64,000 nucleotides of DNA from assembly GCA_030141605.1 (NCBI GenBank), contig JAQGDQ010000840.1, positions 1-64,000 on the forward strand. Reading direction: 5' to 3'. This document shows positions 12,850 through 28,560 of this stretch, in pieces (the stretch's first letter is position 1; each line of letters begins with the position of its first letter). Origin of the DNA: Tubiluchus corallicola (Eukaryota; Priapulida; Priapulimorpha; Priapulimorphida; Tubiluchidae). The position numbers and the translations under genes are program-made. The notes beneath the pieces are model-generated. The model was not told the origin of the DNA and ran no database searches. It saw only the letters and a program-made list of their open reading frames with translations.

Positions 12850-13310
12850 TTCTCTATTTAGTCTTTTCTTTTTTCCATTTTTTTCGCTCTCTGTCTTATT
12901 TTTTTCGTTCAATTATTCATTCATTCTTTCTTCCTCTCTTTCTCTCTCTCCCTATTTTTTTCTTTGTTTCCCTCCTTCCCTTCTTCATTTCTTCCTTGCT
13001 TCTTGATTTATTCTTTCCTTTCTTCCTTTCGTTCGTTCGTTCGCTCTTTCTTTATTATTTTTCCATTCCTCTCTTCACTCCTTCCTTTTTTTCGTGTTTC
13101 ATTCTCGTTGCATTGTTTCTTTCTTTCCTACATTTCTGCGTTTTGTTTCAATCCTTGTTTATTCCTTCTTCTTTACCCTTTTTCGATTCTTCATTAAATT
13201 TATTTGCTCATTCTATCTTTTGCTTCTTCATCCATACCTTTTTTACTTCTCTTTCTTTATTCATTTTTCTTTTATTCTTTTGGAACTTGTTTCCTCTTCC
13301 GACGAAAAAA
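12786..13310. repeat. (CTTT)n and T/C-rich tract
   Basis: A CTTT tetramer core at about 12790-12845 grades into irregular pyrimidine-rich sequence. The long frames through it encode only Phe/Ser/Leu-rich strings. Confidence 0.85.
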
Positions 13311-13900
13311 AAGAAACAAAACAAACAAACGAAATGTGTAACTATATTATATCGCTTTTACTTTCCGTTTCTCACTTTTTACATCTTGTTTTCACTTTTA
13401 ACAACAACCAAATGACCACTTGCCCTCTTGGTTGCCCTTTTCTGTCTTTCTCTTTTTCTTCGCCTCATTTTAGCTGCTTCACTGGCCCCAGTCAACCCCC
13501 CTGGGGGTCTCGTCATATCATATCCTTCTCTCTCAACACGCTCTGCATAATTAACATCGATTCGTGTTGCCCGTTACGTCATCAGTTATCAGGGAATTCC
13601 AGAGACAGGTTGAAATGTCATTAAGAATGGTTGATAGTCAGGCTGAATTGTCATTAAGAAAGGTTGATAAATGATGCTTATTAACAGTCATACTCAAGCG
13701 GAAACAGTGATTACACGAAATAAGACAAATTACTGCGCGGAGGATGAGGATGAGAAAGAAGCTGAGAGTAGCATCATCGCGTGGGGGAGGATGAGGAAGA
13801 TGCTGTAAGTGGCAGAAAAAGATTTGAAATGATTATCTGAAGAGGCCACAAGAAGAAAACGTTTTACGCAAGTTCCACTGAGGGATTGTTATTGAAGAGA
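13311..13900. other. Non-coding
   Basis: Nothing recognised. Confidence 0.45.
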
Positions 13901-13971
13901 CTGGAGGGAAAGAGAGAGAGTGAAAGAGAGAGAGCAAAAAAAAGAGAGAGAGAGAGAGAGAAAGAGAGAGC

Positions 13972-14026
<55 letters not shown>

Positions 14027-14513
14027 GGGAGAGTGAGACAGGGGGTGAAAGAGACAGAAAGAGACAGAAAGAGAGAGGGAGAGAGAGGGTGAAAAAAGAG
14101 AGAGAGAGATGGGGGAGAGTGAGACAGGGGGAGAAAGAGATAAAACGAGAGGGAGAGAGAGAGCGAAAGAAAGAATGAGAGAGAGAAAGAGAGTGAGACA
14201 GGGGGAGAAAGAGATAGAAAGAGAGTGAGAGAGAGAGTGTGAAAAGAGAGAGACAGAGAGAGAGAAAGAGAGAGAGAGAAAGAACAAAAAATAAAGAGAG
14301 GGAGAGAAAGTGAGAGAGAGAAAGAGGGAGAAAGAGAGAGCGAAAGAGAGACAGAGAGAGATTGAGGGAGAAAGATAGAGAGAGAGGGAGCGAAAGAGAG
14401 AGAGACAGAGAGAGAGAGAGAAAGAAAGAGAGAGAGGGAAAGAGAGAAAGAGGGAGGAAGAGAGAGAAAGAGATAGCGAAAGAGAGAGAGAGAGAAAGAG
14501 AGAGAGAGAAAGA

Positions 14514-14571
<58 letters not shown>

Positions 14572-14575
14572 GAAC
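13901..14575. repeat. (GA)n tract, long and imperfect
   Basis: About 670 bp of GA-rich sequence with recurring GGGGGAGAGTGAGACAGGGG blocks near 14024 and 14112. This suggests duplication inside the tract. Confidence 0.95.
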
Positions 14576-15627
14576 GAGTCTTTCATTTCTGCAGCTCAAT
14601 ATTTTTCAGGTGAAAATGACATCAGAAATGAAAAGCGAGGAAATAAAACCTACAAATGACTTGGTAACATTTTCTTAACGACTCCGTCTCATGGCACGCA
14701 GCAACGTTAAATCACTCCCAGTACAGCTTCCTGACACATAAACTAATGTAACAACTGAAGCCAAGTGCGGGGGCGTAGCTAAGCTGACCCAACCGGTGAA
14801 GACAAACTTAGAAAACATTCTCAGAGGAATTTTAGCAGCACCCTAACGGTTTACCCAGGCGGTTGTTAATCTGCTCGGCGCGGGTTTTTTGTGGTTTTGA
14901 CTGTGGCGCCACTGTAGTTTTTATGCACATGATTTGCGATGCCACCTGCAGGCGTTGCCACGAAAGATCAGAGAAGCCGCTTCGTGCAGTTATGAAGCTG
15001 AGAGAGCGAATAGAAAGGCTATAAATTAGTGGTAACCTCAGCAAACCAGCAAATATCAGAGAAACCTGCGTGGAAAACAAAACATGTAATAATATTGGTC
15101 TTTCCTGCGTGTGGAGATATGTAGGGCTGTATCTGGCTTCATGTAAGCATAAGTATTTAATAAGAAACCAGTTTAAGACATAAAAACTGTACCTGGCTTC
15201 ATGTAGAACAATTGTAAGCATGAGTATTTAATAAAAAAAATACCAGTTTAAGGTGTAAAGACTGTACCTGGCTTCATATGTACCTTTATCTGGTTTTATG
15301 TTAAAATTTTGCATTTTATAAATAAGGAACCAATTTAAGATTTGTTACTTTAGCCTGAGGCAGAGTGGCTTCTTTTACATGGCTTCATGAGTGAGAAATT
15401 TGGCTAAGGGGCTACTAATTTATAGTAGAAAGAAAATCTTGTTTACAGTTGGGCCAGTATGCTATTATATAATTTTATTTATTTGTATTTTTAGGTTTAC
15501 TTTATGTTGTGAATATTTACAATGTTGATGACAGAGTGACACTGCAGCACATTGAATTGTGAATTTCGACATGAAAGATCCTGTCTTCATACTTTTGTAT
15601 TTGTTTTCCAAGTTGAGATCATTTTCA

Positions 15628-15630
<3 letters not shown>
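14576..15630. other. Non-coding with a short tandem repeat
   Basis: At about 15128-15300 a block with TGTACCTGGCTTCATGTA, then TAAGCAT(A/G)AGTATTTAATAA and CCAGTTTAAG recurs about 2.5 times. No gene recognised. Confidence 0.55.
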
Positions 15631-15955
<325 letters not shown>

Positions 15956-17460
15956 ATTAACATAATTAATGATTAAACAATAAGTAGGATTAAGGCCTAA
16001 TTGTTGAAACTGCGGTGCTATATAAAAATTTTATGCAATCAAAAGATGATTAATATTAAGAATAATCAAAACAGTTTATTACACTGGTTTGGATAATGCT
16101 CTAATCATGGTTAAATTCTAATTTCAACTAAATATTAAAGGTTTCGGCGCAGCATCGCTTCTCACTTTTGCCTTGAGCAATTCACCTTTTCATATGGAAC
16201 GTTGAGCTGAAATTTCAATGGGGCAAAATGGCAATTATCGTTAATGACACAAAAATCAATTCGCTGGAGCCACGGATTCGTCTGGTTTCGTATTGTTTCC
16301 GGTTTTCCACACACCTGCTTTGTCATTTGCACAAATTATTCACCAACCAAATCGGTTTCAATTTGACACGGAGGTGATTTTATTATGAAACGTGCGCGGG
16401 GGGGGGGGAGCTCGACCTGCCCCCTGGCAGAACACCTATTAATTATTGTATAAGTTCAATGCAATATAAGCGCTCAGCCATCCAAGCATGCCATATAGAC
16501 GTATTTCAAATTAGCTAGAACGTATTGTGTTGACGGAAGTGACGTCATCAGTATTGTAAAACTGCTTTTATAGTTCATGCTTTGTCACTGGGAAGCAAGC
16601 TATAAATTTATAATATTTTGAAATGCATGAATCACCACGTAATATGACAGACGTAGCCAATTGCAAAACTTATTGGTTCTTAAACCTTAGTATGTTTATG
16701 GAGTACCTACGCCTGTTGCAATATCTTTCAGGACTAATGTATTTCATCAATAATTTTCTTGTATTTTTGTAGTGGAAATTGGGCTAAATTGATACAGAAG
16801 TAAAGCAAGCAAGTAAAACAATCAGTTCATGTTTCTCAAAACAAACAAATGTAGTAAGAGACCAACATACTAATGCTGCTTAGAAACGTATTTTTATAGA
16901 AAATGGACTTTATTAACATACTTATTAAGCCTGAATTTCAAATATGCCGCCATATTCTTTTTCGCACAATATCGCGGCTTACAGTTGCTTACGAAATTGA
17001 TAACTAATTTGAATATGAATTTGGAAAAGTCAACTGATATTAAATCGTTAAAAATGCTTGACATAGTGTCCAACTATCGTGTTCCATAGAACAAGCAATC
17101 TAAAACAAATTAGGACAAATTCCCACTATGGAACGAACTCTGTAATCAAACAAGCAATTCTACTTTGGAATTCTCTACCATTACAGGTGAAACAAATCAA
17201 GTCCCTATGAGCATTTAAAACAAAATTAAAATACTAATATTAACCAGATATGAAATACCATCACATCTGTACGACAACATACACACTAATTCAGAATTCA
17301 TATATCCACGGCCATATTAAATAAATCATAGTTTTTTCATTTTTTTGTGCATAGTTGTAAATATGTTTGATTTTATTCGTCATTACTGCACAGTAGTTTA
17401 GATTGCACTGACGCATTTGCCTTTAGCAGTGTAAGTTTTTATTAACTAACACTGATTGAT
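15956..17460. other. Non-coding
   Basis: AT-rich, with a poly-G run near 16399. No ORF, repeat or exon pair recognised. Confidence 0.45.
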
Positions 17461-17461
17461 C

Positions 17462-17570
<109 letters not shown>

Positions 17571-18277
17571 CATTTGGGCATCTTATATAGTTTTGTTTGT
17601 TATCAAAAAGTTAAAAATTATTCGTATAAATGCACGTTTGTGACGTTGGTTTACCCAATGCCGCTTTGCCCCACCTTTCTCTACATAAAACGGTAACTAG
17701 TCTTAATCGTTTTCACCAACCTCACTGATTATCCCTCCCTTTTGTTCACTCCCACCCACTTGAACTCATCTCATTTCGTCTACTCCCACAGACATGCTAA
17801 CTCAATTGTTGAAATGTTTACTTCACCATGAAAACGACATGATCCGTCGTGACAGAAGTCGCATTTTCATTATTAAATGCAACCATGCGACGCACAGACG
17901 GCGCTGCGCATTGTTTATACACGACAGACGCCATCTATAACAATGGATAACAAGAGAACGCTCGTAGTGATGGAGTTTTGTCAATAATGCGGGCGTATTG
18001 CTGAACCGTCATGCATGTTGTACGGCTGTCAATGATCACCTGGTTTATTTGCATTATTAACCAAACGAAACCGAACTGATCTTTGTCGTAACAGAGGGTA
18101 AACGTTAGAGGTCAAAAATAGAGAATGGGTCACGTGACTAGTGGACAATAGAAGAGCAGATTGTTCGTAAATAGAATGTACCGTTACAGTAATGCAACAA
18201 AGTGAATGTTAGACATGATAGAACTTGCTACATTAGCGAGATATTATACAGCATATTTTAATAGTCTGTTTATTAAA
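17571..18277. other. Non-coding
   Basis: Nothing recognised. Confidence 0.4.
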
Positions 18278-18985
18278 GGGAAACAGGATGATACTGCCCC
18301 CATTTTCATATACTATCCCATTTTAAAGTCGGATAAAAAGTATACATTTTAACACAGTTAGTACTGCAAAGCGTTTCTGCTAATAAGATAATAGATTAGA
18401 AACTTAATTACCGGCGGGCGAGCCCAACTACTGGTGACATCACAAACTAACATAATTTTCAACAGCAGAAATATTCCATGAGCGTGTTGCGCGTGTTTAC
18501 GAAAGCGAAAATTGCAGTACAGTGCTACTGTTAGATTTTCCGTGTGTTGTACTAAAACTAGGCAAGTTTTAAGATAAAATTTCAAATTTACCGCTGTGCT
18601 CGTGCATGAGCTGTTGAACGTAGTCGTTCGTTACAAATTAACACATCTGAACTGAGAGGTACAGCACCTCTTTTCTGTGCAATAGTTTCCGAAATGCAGG
18701 CGCTGGTCTATCACGTAAATCATTTTTGAAAATATCACGAAAATGGGCTGTACATCATTTAAGCAGTAACGCTTACACAAACGTGCTTGACGCACAAAGG
18801 AAGGTGCCTGCCATTGCGGAAACTGTGGTTAATTTGTGACGTAAGCAACAGCTGTGTTCGGTTGCAGTTAACAAACTTTCTTAGTATTCCAATGTAAGAA
18901 ACAATTGTTAAGTTTTATAGACAAGCAAATGTAAATTTTGGAGAGTAAGTTAAAATGAGATTGAGTCTAAACAATCGACCGGATT
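18278..18985 (+). repeat. Dispersed repeat family B, copy 2
   Basis: The longest copy. Its first part (to about 18745) matches 395-975 and its last part (18780-18985) matches 11340-11550, so it links the two partial copies into one family of at least 0.7 kb. No termini were defined. Confidence 0.7.
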
Positions 18986-19140
18986 TCGTTTAGAGATTTT
19001 AATAAACGATTACAAGGCAAAATGGCAGACTTTATTCAACGAGGTATTTTTAAACCATTTTTGAACAAACTTACATAGGAAATCATTTTGCTCTTATTAC
19101 ATCTGACTAAAAACCTGTAACTTTATTTTTTACCTGTAGG

Positions 19141-19873
<733 letters not shown>

Positions 19874-19881
19874 CCTGTAAG

Positions 19882-22254
19882 CTTAATTTATTGAAACCTG
19901 GAAAAGGCTAATACACATTTACAGTAAATTTACAATGTAAATTATTTACTATTGATTAACTAAGATTCAAGAAACGTTATGATGTTGCTTTTTTACGTTA
20001 TCGTCCCATGATTACACTATCAAAGCTTTCCCACGTCACTGACATGAACCAACATTTTCCCGGAAACCCATTTTCCCCTTCCGGTAGCCCACATTCACTG
20101 TCAAACCGTTCCTAAAGTGACTTTATTCACAGCTACATTCAGCACTTGCAATGTTTACGAAATTAACAGACCAGAAATACCTACGTAAACTTAGGCATTA
20201 TGAGTCAGCAAAAGTTGCGCATGCGCAGCAAGTAGAGCAGGTAGTTTTACCCTAATAGCTGGTAAGTGTCTGGTTTCAGTCGCCTAGACCTACAAAGAAG
20301 CGTACAGAGAGTCAGGCGCCCAGAAAATGTATTATTAATCTCAATTTCACATCTCATTAGCCACAAGGACAAATTGCTTCTAATTTCCCTGCGGCTGCGT
20401 CACTTCCTGTTGTAGATCGATTACAATGCCTGGACATCCTGGCACCTCAAGGCACTTTGATATGATTACTACAAACAGAGCTGATTTTAGACAAAGATCA
20501 TAGAATATTTATTGAAAGTAAACAAAATAAAGCAGCTTTGTTAAAGTGCCACTCCATTATGGTGTCTGAGCTTTGCGAACAATGGTGGCGCGCGTGTCGC
20601 CAGTCTAAATCCGACTTAATACGCGGCTAAGCCGGTCAAACGCACCGACAGGCCGCTGGTCAAGCTCAGCTGAATGAGCATACACAGACGTTCTTATGAT
20701 ATTGACCAGTGGTCAGTTAAAATGGATAAGTACTAAGGCGATTTCGAACATCAGATGAAGCGAGCCAGCAATTCATCGAGTCGGCAAACAGCAAGTGAAT
20801 TGTTCTTAGATAGAAATGGAATTTTGTTTAAATTACAATATTAAAATTAAGTACAAACAAACATTTCCTACTGCAAACTTACATAGTGTTATCCCCAGAC
20901 AAGGAGCAACCAATGCAGTAAACAATTTTAAGTACTTTGTTTACACCACTTCTATATAAAACTAAAAAATGAGTAAATCTATTGTGAATTATAAGTTACA
21001 CAAACACATCAAAATGAAATTTGTGCAGCAACTAATAATTATCATTCTTCTAGCGTAATTTACAAAGTGACGTAATTCTAAAATTAAAATTATTGGAGAA
21101 AAGTTAATGTATGACTGTTTTTAACTGGTGAATTCAGGATTAAATCCTTTTTCTAACTTACTGTCTTTGACTTTAACTTTCTTAAACCTTTAAGTTACTA
21201 ATAAATTTAAATTAAATGTTTACGGGTCTGATAGGTTTTAACAATTTCCCATTAAAACGCTGGCATCTTTTCAAGAGGCAATTTCACAACTGCTGTTTAG
21301 AAAATCATCAGTTTCTGACCATTATCAACTATTGTTTAGTTTGCTTTTTAAAATGGTCAAATTTAAATAGTGACATTAGGGGAGAATTGGGCAGTTTGAA
21401 CTACCAGTCCTGTCCCGTCCACGTTAGTGTTTCTTGTATAGATGTCAGCACTGTAGGACCTTATCTTACAATCACTAAAAGACGTTACTTCTGCCAAGCT
21501 ACTGCGTGCCTCTTGTTTTGTTTTAACAATTGTACTTGCACTACATGTGACCCTGCTTAGCAAAATGCGCCAAATATGGAGCTTGAAATCAAAAAACGCC
21601 AAATATGGAGCTAGAGATCAAAAAAGTTAGAAAAGTCAATTTTTATGAAATTTTGGATTTTATTGCTTTTCTAATCTATGACGATTTTGCTATCCTGCTG
21701 TTATTGGCACTTTTATAATGTAAATTTGTAAGAACAGCTGAATCTCAAGGTAGAAAATACACATTAATAACAGCAATAAACTTGTTCATGTCCTTGAGAT
21801 TAATATAAACATTTATCAAATTCACAATCATATTAAAATATTAGCATCACATTATGAAAAGCTTTCGCAAACTTCTTAATTTCCATTTCTCCATTTTCAT
21901 TTTCCGACTGTCATTAATTTATGAATCAAAAGTCATTATAATAAACGACATGATTAGTCATTAGTAGATGAATGAAATACAATATCATGGTTGGAAATTA
22001 TTCAAGGCTGAAGTTTTGTTAAGTTAAAGACGTTCTTGTGTTGATTATTATTTATGGCGTCTTTTGGTTTTAATGTTTTGTCGGCACTTTGAAGTTGAGA
22101 TTTTCAGTTGCAGTTTAATTAGCTGTCGGTGCAATAATTTACCAGCTTGTTTAGAAGAAGTCTGTAAGCAAAAATGTGAGAACTGTCACGTTCCAAAGCA
22201 TCTGTTGTGCATAGATTTGAAAATGTGATGTGGCATATGTATAGTATTGAATGT
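19882..22254. other. Non-coding
   Basis: No gene recognised. A 33-bp unit (AAAATGCGCCAAATATGGAG and following) is tandemly duplicated at about 21560-21625. The 114-codon frame at 21216-21560 has no recognisable domain and no supporting context. Confidence 0.4.
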
Positions 22255-22672
22255 GTATAGAATGGAATAGAATGGAATAGAATGGAATAGAATAGAATAG
22301 AATAGAATAGAATAGAATAGAATAGAATAGAATAGAATAGAATAGAATAGAATAGAATACAGTGGAATGGAACGAAATAGAATAGAATGGAATGGAATGA
22401 ATTAGAATAGAATAGAATAGAATAGAATAGAATAGAATAGAATAGAATAGAATAGAATAGAATAGAATAGAATAGAATAGAATAGAATAGAACGGAATTG
22501 AATGGAATGAAAAAGAATAGAATGGAATGAAATGAAATGGAATGGAATAGAATAGAATAGAATAGAACGGAACGGAACGGAACGGAACGGAACGGAATAG
22601 AATAGAATAGAATAGAATAGAATAGAATAGAATAGAATAGAATAGAATAGAATAGAATAGAATAGAATAGAT
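22255..22672. repeat. (GAATA)n pentamer array
   Basis: About 83 copies of GAATA with GAATG and GAACG variants, including a short (GGAAC)n patch at about 22564-22597. The long minus-strand frames (LFYSI repeats) are artefacts of a 5-bp unit that lacks stops. Confidence 0.95.
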
Positions 22673-23590
<918 letters not shown>

Positions 23591-24046
23591 GAGCAGTTAA
23601 ACACCACTTTGAACATCCGTGTCATTTTAGAAATCGTTAGTTGAAATTTTGACCATAATGGCCCAGTTTAGTTCATCAGGTAATTCAAACTTAATCAAAC
23701 AATTCTTCAAACATTTTACAAAATCTGATTGCATTTTATTACAAACAGCTTAACAATTTAGAAATCTCTACATTCAGTCTAAACAGAGAGAAATAAAATG
23801 TCTGAACAGCATGAAATCCAAAGCTCATTAAATATTAAAACTCATTGCAGTTCACAAACCTAACGCTCTTTTAAATTCCAAAGGGTCTTAAGAAATTTAT
23901 AATATATCATTAAACGTACGTGCTTAAGTCAAAGCGCAGCTGATTGAGATACCTGCCTGGATACATTAATAGTAAAAGGTCAGTAATGTGAGTGGTACAA
24001 CCTGGTAAGATATTGCTTATTCATGTAACTCAGTTTAGAATTTGAA
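23591..24046. other. Non-coding
   Basis: No gene recognised. The last 20 bp are the left target duplication of the retroposon that follows. Confidence 0.4.
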
Positions 24047-24318
24047 TTTTATGTTAGATGCTACAACTGTGATATAAAATGCATCATTCTTTAATAATCG
24101 TACATTAATATTTACTAACCGTCATTTTTTACTAATGTCTAATGTATCACTGTAGTAAAACTTTAGTACATACTAAAGTATACTAAAAACTAAGTATAGT
24201 CTATTCTTACTGCAAATGTTTTTGTGAATAGTGTATAAAGTCTGTTGTGGTGAGGATCTTAAATCATGTTGTACAAACTGTCTGATCCAATCCTAAATAA
24301 ATTATGTTTAAACTAAAC
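24047..24318 (+). mobile_element. Retroposon-like family R, copy 2
   Basis: Flanked by a perfect 20-bp direct repeat at 24027-24046 and 24319-24338. The insert matches 32379-32694, but its 5' end is shortened and rearranged. It ends in CCTAAATAAATTATGTTTAAAC plus a few bases, with no poly(A). A long exact target-site duplication with a 5'-truncated insert is typical of LINE-type target-primed insertion. Confidence 0.85.
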
Positions 24319-24338
24319 TAACTCAGTTTAGAATTTGA

Positions 24339-25142
24339 GGAAGAGTTTCAGCTAAAAATGCTTCTCGAGATGGTTTAATCGTAAATGACTTGCAAATCAC
24401 GATTGTTACATTTTATATCAATTTTATATAATATTTTGATATTTTAAATATTTATTTATCAGTGTCAAAAATACATACAAGACATACATACAATTTCAAT
24501 TTTGAAATATAATGAAACTTATATAAACAAAATAATTACTAATTAAACAAATATTGTTAAATCTTCCTGATAATTAAATTGGTTATTTAATGAAAAGTTC
24601 AACGATTAGTATTTAAAATAAATTGTCATTCATTAGGCCTCATTATTAATAGTATGATCATAACATGGGATGTTCATCATGTCTTAAAAACGCTTTTTCA
24701 GTATAATTAATAACTGCCTTAATTACTTCTAAATCATTACTTCCCATCAGGAATAAAAATTTATCAGCATCGCTCATAAGGAAAAATTCTGGTATAATTA
24801 CACTGATGTGACTATATAATTTTCCTGTAAGACCATTTTAATTTGGGCATTTTATAACAAAGTGTAGTTCGTGTTTGATTTCACTTCCCAAACAGTATGA
24901 GCAGATACGATTCTCAGCTGGGATTTTTCTAGTTTTATAAGTTATAAGTTACAAGTTTATTTATTTCCACTCTGCATTACTGCAGAGGTTTGAAGCATTG
25001 TCATCAGCTTCTGTTTTTTCTATTTGTGTTGTTCTTGTTAGCCGCCCCTTTTGATTTCTAAGTTTTGGTTTTGTTGTTTCTTTCTCAAAATTTCTTCAGT
25101 GTCCGTTTTCTAGTCCTTACCGGCATCACAGATGGCGGGGCC
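24339..25142. other. Non-coding, AT-rich
   Basis: Nothing recognised. Confidence 0.4.
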
Positions 25143-25589
<447 letters not shown>

Positions 25590-26342
25590 CATTCAGCGGA
25601 TCAAATTGTTTGGTAGCAAAACTCAATTACGTAAGATTAAGCTGACGTTAAGTACCGACGCATACACCATAATCAACAGGTAAGAAGTCATAAAGACCAG
25701 TAATAATGCATAATCCTCCAGCACGACCAGGTCACGTGATCCGAGATAAACGCTTTAAACGTTCATCAAAAACACCGCTAAACTTTTAACCAATCAGAAG
25801 AGTCAACTTCCGTCAGGCAAGCTCAAGTTTCAGTGCAGAAAGCTCAGAGATCATTGAATTCGCTGAGATCTCAGTATAGAAAGCTTAGAGTCGATTCTGT
25901 ACAGATCCAGGAACTTGCGCGTGACTCCAGACAATTTCCCCAGATTTACTGAGAGAATAAACTCATTTGAATGCAGCGGCTGGTGACTTGGTGCCTTTGT
26001 CCGCGTCATCATTCGTGCGCTTGCAAAACTAATCGTCTGTCAGCGTCTGTAAAGCTTTGATAAGAAGTAAACAATAAAGCACGCGTTCTCTTGATGGTAG
26101 TGTGACATACAGTTGGTTTATTTAACGGTTTTTTGTCGTTGAAATGAATCATTTGCTAGGCTATATGCTTTACATAAACACGGTCTCCATAATAGGAATG
26201 GAAACACATTATTCAGCAAGTCTTCAAATCTTTGCACTTTTTGACATTTTTTAAGCAAACTTCCGGGCAATTAATCGGTCTAACATCAATCGATTGCTGA
26301 TCGCTAATCGATTAGTCGTTTCTTGCGTAGGCTTGTTTTTAA
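25590..26342. other. Non-coding
   Basis: No gene or repeat recognised. Confidence 0.4.
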
Positions 26343-27166
26343 CCTTTATTGTTAGATTAGAATTGAACTTGTAAAGTTAGTCACATCTAAAGTATCACAA
26401 GTACAGATTAGAATGGAACTTGTAAAGTTAGTCACATCTAAAGTGTCACAAGTACAGATTAGAATTGAACTTGTAAAGTTAGTCACATCTAAAGTGTCAT
26501 AAGTACAGATTAGAATTGAACTTGTAAAGTTAGTCATATCTAAAGTGTCATAAGTACAGATTAGAATTGCACTTGTAAAGTTAGTTACATCTAAACTATC
26601 ATAAGTACAGATTAGAATTGAACTTGTAAAGTTAGTTACATCTAAAGTGTCATAAGTACAGATTAGAATTGAACTTGTAAAGTTAGTCACATCTAAAGTG
26701 TCATAAGTACAGATTAGAATTGAACTTGTAAAGTTAGTTACATCTAAACTATCATAAGTACAGATTAGAATTGAACTTGTAAAGTTAGTTACATCTAAAG
26801 TGTCATAAGTCCAGGTCAGAATTGAACTTGTAAAGTTAGTCACATCTAAAGTGTCATAAGTACAGATTAGAATTGAACTTGTAAAGTTAGTCACATCTAA
26901 AGTGTCATAAGTACAGATTAGAATTGAACTTGTAAAGTTAGTTACATCTAAACTATCATAAGTACAGATTGGAATTGAACTTGTAAAGTTAGTCACATCT
27001 AAAGTATCACAAGTACAGATTAGAATTGAACTTGTAAAGTTAGTCACATCTAAAGTATCATAAGTACAGGTCAGAATTGAACTTGTAAAGTTAGTCACAT
27101 CTAAACTATCACATCTAAAGTGTCATAGGTACAGATTAGAATTGAACTTGTAAAGTTAGTCACATC
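26343..27166. repeat. Second 51-bp satellite
   Basis: About 16 units of 51 bp, each with GATTAGAATTGAACTTGTAA, then AGTTAGTCACATCTAAAG and TGTCATAAGTACA. A CTAAACTATC variant recurs at about 26590, 26743 and 26948, about 3 and 4 units apart. The 248-codon minus-strand frame is an artefact of the stop-free 51-bp period. The sequence is unrelated to the 51-bp satellite at 2 kb. Confidence 0.95.
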
Positions 27167-27259
27167 ATTTTTTTATTATCCCCGCTTGTTCAACCTACCC
27201 CAGTCTCACCTACAATGTGTTTACACCTCCCTCCAAGTAAAATGGAAAACAAAAAAGCA

Positions 27260-27480
27260 TAAATAAAAGCGGCAGCCAACCCTCGTTACAACGCCCCCCC
27301 CCCGCCTGATAATGTCAACCTCGCTTAACGTCCAAATTTTTGCAAAAGAAACGTCTATGTTTGCATTGACATATATGTCATAATGTACCTCGTTACAACG
27401 TCTATGTTTGCATTGACACATATGTCATAATGTACCTCGTTACAATGCTAAATTGACTTAACGTCACTTTACAGCCCCAA
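27260..27480 (+). repeat. Dispersed repeat family C, copy 1
   Basis: Aligns with 63095-63265 in the same orientation. Shared blocks are CGTTA(C/T)AACG, CAACCTC..TTA, CCAAATTTTT and CGTTA..ATGCTAAA. Inside this copy a 47-bp unit starting ACGTCTATGTTTGCATTGAC is tandemly duplicated (27351 and 27398). The CCTCGTTACAACG start resembles ends of pogo/Tc1-type DNA transposons, but no full termini were seen. Confidence 0.6.
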
Positions 27481-28227
27481 AGTAAATTACATAAAGCATG
27501 TGGCTTTGATAGTACTTACTGACACCTAATCAGGTCTAATATGAAAAGGAATCGTGTTTATCAATAAGGGGAACCTTTTTAGGTGCAATTAAATCTACGA
27601 GTAGTTCTTTCATAACAATCATCATCTTTCAAGGACCTGTTCCAATAACAATCAACCCCTGGATCAACTCGCTCTCTCACGCCTACCATTTACTCTATGC
27701 AGCAGTCAGCTGAAGCATGAAACGTTATTAATTACACCAGTTTGACATGGGCTGGTAATGAAACATCACATTGCTATTACGTTTCAAGACAGTCATCAAT
27801 TTAAGCCCTGCAGACATCAAAGGAAGCCGCCTCGATGCGTGAGAGGGCGCTCGAAAGTGTTCGTATGACAGGTTCGAATAGAAGCAGAAAATAGGCAAAT
27901 CATGAAGAACTACAGGCCAAGGTACCTCCAGCAATGGAGCACCCGTCAAAGGACAAACGACTGTCAGTCAAAGCCCAACAGTCAAAGAACCACATGTAAA
28001 AGATTCACCCGGAAAGTCAAAGTCCCACAAGTCTAAGGACCACAATAGACAGCATGTTCTTCTTTTATTTAAGTCAGGAAAACTGTATTGATTTCTATCA
28101 TCAACAAACCAAATATTCTCGTGTGATGGAACAGAAATGATACAGCATGGCACGATACGCGTTATTCCTGTGTGATGGTAAGGTACTCAAGCCAACCGTT
28201 AAAGAAAGCTTCACTTTTGTTACAATC
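27481..28227. other. Non-coding
   Basis: A short 'GTCAAAG..CCCACAGTC' series at about 27945-28045 is weakly repetitive. No gene. Confidence 0.4.
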
Positions 28228-28560
28228 ACAGCAGCCCCTAAAGGGAGTTTCACTTCTGCTAGACTCACTGCAGCCCCTAAAGGGAGTTTCACTATTGCTA
28301 GACACACTGCAGCTCTCAAACGCAGTTTCACTATTGCTGGACTCACTGCAGCTCTGAAAGGGAGTGTTGCATGCACTGTTTCCACATAAAGTTTAGCTAA
28401 AAGGCATACTTGACCCTTACAGGTTGCCATCACTGCAGCTCTTAAAGGGAGTTTCACTACTGCTAGATCACTGCAGCTCTCAAAGGGAGTGTTGCATGCA
28501 CTGTTTTCACCTAAAGTTCTGCTAAAAGGCATACTTGACTCTTATAGGTTGCTCTCACTG
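28228..28560. repeat. 39-bp minisatellite with larger repeats
   Basis: Units begin GCAGC(C/T)C(C/T)..AAAGGGAGTTTCAC and run through GCTAGACTCACT. Two longer units (about 28346-28435 and 28466-28560) share a GTTGCATGCACTGTTT block and an AAAAGGCATACTTGAC block. Frames across it on both strands are repeat artefacts. Confidence 0.8.

Noticed and set aside
12702-14600. Frames of up to 240 codons rich in Ser/Leu/Phe or Arg/Glu
   Set aside because: Simple translation of (CTTT)n and (GA)n tracts; the same applies at 9.7, 19.2, 23.3, 25.3 and 58.7 kb.
21216-21560. 114-codon plus-strand frame
   Set aside because: No recognisable domain or splice context, and a composition like the surrounding AT-rich DNA. 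It is the length expected by chance in 64 kb.
26352-27098. 248-codon minus-strand frame of LDVTNFTSSILICTYDT repeats
   Set aside because: Same cause: a 51-bp satellite without stops. No signal peptide, flanking exons or homology.
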